Origin: DASUAS01 sp963841415
GTDB lineage: Bacteria; Actinomycetota; Acidimicrobiia; IMCC26256; DASPTH01
Direction of reading: 5' to 3'
Assembly (NCBI GenBank): GCA_963841415.1
Contig: CAWJCN010000003.1
Location: 124,001 to 188,000 of the forward strand
DNA: 64,000 nucleotides
Within the stretch, counting starts at the first letter, position 1, and every line of letters starts with the position of its first letter. Below are positions 61,032 through 64,000 of the stretch, one piece after another. Both the position numbers and the translations under genes were made by a program. Below the pieces are notes generated by a model that saw only the letters and a program-made list of their open reading frames with translations, was not told the origin of the DNA and did no database searches.

Positions 61032-61119
61032 CCGACGCTCTCTCCGACCATCCGTGCACGCCGCCTTGAATCGCGCGAGCCTTCTCCCCGATTCCGCCAC
61101 CGGCAGGGGAGGGTTCCCG

Positions 61120-61509
61120 ATGTCCGACACAACGCCCGCAACACCACCGCCGCCGCCCGCGGCAGCCGGCTGGGGCCCGAAGGGCAAGGTGCGCAACCCG
61201 GTCGCGGTGATCATCTTCTCGATCATCACGCTCGGCATCTACTTCCTGTTCTGGACGTACTTCATCTTCAAGGAGAACAAGGACTACAGCGGCGACGGCG
61301 TCGGTGGCGTGATCGGTCTGGTGATCGGCATCGTCATCGGGATCGTCAACTGGTTCCTGATCCCCTCGGAGATCGGCAACATGTACGAGAAGTCCGGGCG
61401 CGAGAAGCCGGTGCGCGGCGTGACCGGGTTCTGGAACCTCATCCCGCTCATCGGGTTCATCATCTGGGTCGTGAAGGTCCAGGGCGCCATGAACCGTCTC
61501 TACGAATGA
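61120..61509 (+). CDS. DUF4234 small membrane protein
   Basis: 129 residues: Pro-rich N-terminus, then three helices ('PVAVIIFSIITLGIYFLFWTY', 'GVIGLVIGIVIGIVNWFLIP', 'FWNLIPLIGFIIWVVKV'). The 'ITLGIY..FW' segment is typical of DUF4234. Function unknown. The ATG at 61120 follows GGGGAGGG. Next to a DUF805 protein with a similar Pro-rich head. Confidence 0.75.
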   Translation: MSDTTPATPPPPPAAAGWGPKGKVRNPVAVIIFSIITLGIYFLFWTYFIFKENKDYSGDGVGGVIGLVIGIVIGIVNWFLIPSEIGNMYEKSGREKPVRGVTGFWNLIPLIGFIIWVVKVQGAMNRLYE

Positions 61510-61519
61510 GGAGTGCACG

Positions 61520-61963
61520 ATGACCGACGTCCCCCCGCCGCCCCCGCCCCCGTCAGCGAGCTACGGAGGAGGAGCAGGAGCGCCGAAGCCGGCATTGGAC
61601 AACCCGCTCGTGAATTACTGGAAGCTCGTCGTCCTCGAGCGGTACGCCCAGTTCACGGGCCGTTCGCGCCGCGCCGAGTTCTGGTGGTACGCGCTCGCCG
61701 GCGTGATCATCGGCGTCGTGTTCAACATCCTCATCGCGATCGCGAGCATCTTCTGGGTGCTGTACGTGATCTACGGGCTCGCAGTGTTGATCCCGGGCTT
61801 GGCCGTCGGCGTTCGACGGCTGCACGACACCGACAAGAGCGGGTGGTGGCTCCTGATCGGGCTGATCCCACTCGTCGGGATCATCGTCCTCATCGTCTTC
61901 TTCGCCACCGACGGCAGCCCGCAGCCCAACCAGTACGGCGTGTCCGAGAAGTACGCGGCCTAA
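61520..61963 (+). CDS. DUF805 membrane protein
   Basis: 147 residues. After a Pro/Gly-rich head comes the DUF805 core 'YAQFTGRSRRAEFWWYAL', two or three helices and 'GVRRLHDTDKSGWWLLIGLIP', the family hallmark. Function unknown, possibly membrane stress related. 10 bp after the DUF4234 gene, so co-transcribed. Its stop overlaps the convergent thiolase end by 4 bp. Confidence 0.9.
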   Translation: MTDVPPPPPPPSASYGGGAGAPKPALDNPLVNYWKLVVLERYAQFTGRSRRAEFWWYALAGVIIGVVFNILIAIASIFWVLYVIYGLAVLIPGLAVGVRRLHDTDKSGWWLLIGLIPLVGIIVLIVFFATDGSPQPNQYGVSEKYAA

Positions 61964-63144
61964 CCGACGCGCACCAACGCAGCCTCGCCCTGGCCGCCGC
62001 CGCCGCACAGCGCGGCGGCACCGAGCCCGCCACCGCGACGGCGTAGCTCGTTGATCAGCGTGATGACGACGCGCGTGCCGGACATGCCGATGGGGTGTCC
62101 GAGTGCGATGGCACCGCCGTTCACGTTGACGACGTCGTCGCCGATGCCGAGATCCTGCATCGACGCGAGACCCACCGCGGCGAACGCCTCGTTGAGCTCG
62201 TAGAGGTCGATGTCGGACACGTTCACGCCCGCGCGCTCGACCGCGCGCTTGATCGAGCGCGACGGCTGCGTGAGCAGCGACGTGTCGGGGCCCGCCACCA
62301 GGCCGAAGCCGACCAGCTCCGCCAGCGGTGTGATCCCGAGCTCCTCGGCCTTGGCCCTGGACATCACGACGGTGGCAGCGGCTCCGTCGGAGATCTGCGA
62401 CGCGTTGCCCGCGGTGATGGTGCCGTCCTTGGCGAACGCGGGCCGCAGGCCACCGAGCGACTCGGCGGTGGTGCCCGGACGCACTCCCTCGTCGACGTCG
62501 ACGAGGATCGGGTCGCCCTTGCGCTGTGGGATCTCGATCGGCGCGATCTCCTCGGCGAAGCGACCTTCCTTCATCGCGGCGGCGGCGCGCTCGTGGCTCT
62601 TGGCCGCGGCGTCGTCCTGGATCTCACGCGTGATGCCGCCGAGCTCGCTCGTGTAGCGCTCGGTGCCCGCGCCCATGTGCACGGCGTCGAACGCGCACCA
62701 GAGGCCGTCGTCGATCATCGAGTCGAGCAGCTCGCCGTTGCCCATGCGGTAGCCCTCGCGCGCCTTCTTGAGGAGGTAGGGCGCCTTGGTCATCGATTCC
62801 ATGCCTCCGGCCACGACGACGTCGGCGTCGCCGGCCTGGATCATCTGGTCGGCGAGGTAGACGGCGTCGATTCCCGACAGGCACACCTTGTTGATCGTCA
62901 TCGACGGCACCGTCATGGGGATGCCGCCCTTGAAGGCGGCCTGGCGGGCGGGCATCTGTCCGGCGCCGGCCTGCAGCACTTGGCCGAGCAGCACGTAGTC
63001 GACCTGGTCACCGGTGATGCCGGCGCGCGCGAGCGCGGCGGCGATGGCGAAGCCTCCGAGGTCGGTGGCCTCGAACGACGCCAAGGCGCCGGAGAGCTTG
63101 CCGATGGGGGTGCGGGCGGACGAGACGATGACGGAGCCGGGCAT
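61960..63144 (-). CDS. Acetyl-CoA acetyltransferase (thiolase)
   Basis: 394 residues. Active-site Cys in 'MTINKVCLSGIDAV', His in 'ALGHPIGMSGTR' and second Cys in 'AALCGGGGQGEAAL', the complete thiolase set, with N-terminal 'VIVSSARTPIGKLSGAL'. Makes or cleaves acetoacetyl-CoA. Its place next to crotonyl-CoA carboxylase/reductase, divergently transcribed, fits the ethylmalonyl-CoA or polyhydroxybutyrate route. Confidence 0.93.
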   Translation of the reverse strand: MPGSVIVSSARTPIGKLSGALASFEATDLGGFAIAAALARAGITGDQVDYVLLGQVLQAGAGQMPARQAAFKGGIPMTVPSMTINKVCLSGIDAVYLADQMIQAGDADVVVAGGMESMTKAPYLLKKAREGYRMGNGELLDSMIDDGLWCAFDAVHMGAGTERYTSELGGITREIQDDAAAKSHERAAAAMKEGRFAEEIAPIEIPQRKGDPILVDVDEGVRPGTTAESLGGLRPAFAKDGTITAGNASQISDGAAATVVMSRAKAEELGITPLAELVGFGLVAGPDTSLLTQPSRSIKRAVERAGVNVSDIDLYELNEAFAAVGLASMQDLGIGDDVVNVNGGAIALGHPIGMSGTRVVITLINELRRRGGGLGAAALCGGGGQGEAALVRVG

Positions 63145-63197
63145 GGTGAACCCCCCGAAGAATGGGCGAAAACACTTGGATGGTACCGTCGCCGTCC

Positions 63198-64000
63198 ATG
63201 TCGGAGATCAGCGGGATCCGCGACGCGATCCTCGACGGAGCCACCGGCGAAGATCTCGGCGCCCTTCCGCTGCCCGGTTCCTACCGCGGTGCCGTGGTGC
63301 GAGCCGACGAGCAGGAGATGTTCGCAGGCCTCCGGTCGGAGGAGAAGGATCCCCGCAAGTCGCTGCACATCGACGAGGTGCCGCTCCCGGAGCTCGCGCC
63401 CGACGAGGCGCTCGTCGCGGTGATGGCGTCGTCGATCAACTTCAACACGGTGTGGACGTCGATCTTCGAACCGCTCCCCACCTTCGCGTTCCTGCAGCGA
63501 CTCGGGCGCGAGAGCGTGTGGGGCGCACGCCACGACCAGCCGTTCCACGTCGTCGGCAGCGACGCCGCCGGCGTGGTGCTCCGGGTGGGCTCCGCCGTGC
63601 GGTCGTGGAACCCGGGCGACGCGGTCACCGTGCACTGCAACCACGTCGACGACCAGGACCCGAGCGCGCACGACGACTCGATGCTCGCGACCAACCAGCG
63701 CATCTGGGGCTACGAGACCAACTACGGCGGCCTCGGCGAGCTGACCCTGGTGAAGGCGAACCAGCTCATGCCCAAGCCCGCCCACCTCACGTGGGAGGAG
63801 GCGGCGGTCAACGCGCTCACCAACTCCACCAGCTACCGCATGCTGGTGAGTCCGAACGGCGCGCAGATGACGCAGGGGCAGACCGTCTTGATCTGGGGTG
63901 CGAGCGGCGGCATCGGCGCGTACGCGTGCCAGTACGTGCTCAACGGCGGCGGCACGCCGGTGGCGGTGGTGTCGAGCCCGGAGCGGGCGGAGCTGGTGGG
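63198..64000 (+). CDS. ccr: Crotonyl-CoA carboxylase/reductase (3' end outside window)
   Basis: The first 267 residues are visible. 'MSEISGIRDAILDGATGEDL' at the start, 'VVASSINFNTVWTS'-like core (here 'VMASSINFNTVWTSIFEP'), 'HVVGSDAAGVVLRVG' and the nucleotide motif 'VLIWGASGGIGAYACQYVL' are typical of Ccr, a medium-chain reductase. It reduces and carboxylates crotonyl-CoA to ethylmalonyl-CoA with NADPH and CO2, the key step of acetyl-CoA assimilation by the ethylmalonyl-CoA pathway, also used for polyketide extender units. Confidence 0.93.
   Translation, partial: MSEISGIRDAILDGATGEDLGALPLPGSYRGAVVRADEQEMFAGLRSEEKDPRKSLHIDEVPLPELAPDEALVAVMASSINFNTVWTSIFEPLPTFAFLQRLGRESVWGARHDQPFHVVGSDAAGVVLRVGSAVRSWNPGDAVTVHCNHVDDQDPSAHDDSMLATNQRIWGYETNYGGLGELTLVKANQLMPKPAHLTWEEAAVNALTNSTSYRMLVSPNGAQMTQGQTVLIWGASGGIGAYACQYVLNGGGTPVAVVSSPERAELV

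Noticed and set aside
1..64000. CRISPR arrays, rRNA genes and phage structural genes
   Set aside because: No regularly spaced repeats, no rRNA-like sequence and no capsid, portal, terminase or tail proteins were seen on either strand.

Overview
This 64 kb window is high-GC DNA of an actinobacterial type, most likely class Acidimicrobiia or a relative. The taxonomic call is an inference from GTG/TTG starts, 4-bp ATGA/GTGA gene overlaps, an IdeR/DtxR-type iron box, an F420-type FrhB-like protein, crotonyl-CoA carboxylase/reductase, DUF805/DUF4234 membrane proteins and the dnaX-ybaB-recR order. No rRNA and no CRISPR array were seen.

Layout. 1-11.3 kb is mostly ordinary chromosome: the 3' part of a wall-attached protein built from neocarzinostatin-like repeats, an FrhB-like protein, MetF, an efeUOB iron-uptake operon behind an iron box, a MacB-like permease/ATPase pair, a cupin, a VapBC-like module with a perfect operator palindrome, a thiamine-binding protein and a dead LHPP-like phosphatase. 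11.3-19.7 kb is a decayed genomic island in the 3' end of tRNA-Ser(CGA). Its far end is a 34-bp imperfect copy of the tRNA 3' end and an integrase stub lies beside the tRNA. Its cargo includes a diguanylate cyclase next to a cellulose-synthase-like glycosyltransferase with a PilZ-like tail, a methyltransferase and a short MetF-like protein. 19.8-24.9 kb holds tadA, an acyl-CoA ligase/amidohydrolase pair, a divergent P450, the SRP RNA and tRNA-Ser(GGA).

25.0-35.6 kb is a second integrated element, bounded by an exact 31-bp repeat of the tRNA-Ser(GGA) 3' end. It has a tyrosine integrase, an excisionase, a shattered MobF relaxase/helicase, two paralogous secreted proteins, a nested insertion (IS3 inside ISL3 inside a small inhibitor-like gene, all target duplications intact) and a terminal toxin/antitoxin-like pair. 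Exact 26-bp repeats near both ends look like integrase arm sites.

35.6-64 kb returns to chromosome-like content: ArsR/AHSA1, an alpha/beta hydrolase, a P-loop kinase, a GT39 enzyme, a 1-Cys peroxiredoxin with a flavoprotein, TetR, a DegT-fold PLP protein with histidine in place of the catalytic lysine next to a GMC oxidoreductase fusion, a five-gene export operon with two HlyD-like adaptors, an ArsR-AHSA1-AHSA1 fusion, an orphan molybdenum hydroxylase large subunit, an MMPL transporter, dnaX-ybaB-recR, two small membrane proteins, a thiolase and the start of crotonyl-CoA carboxylase/reductase.

Several genes, mainly in the tRNA-Ser(GGA) element but also the molybdenum hydroxylase and the ArsR-AHSA1 fusion, are broken by single-base shifts. 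These may be true decay or consensus errors; the sequence alone cannot decide.
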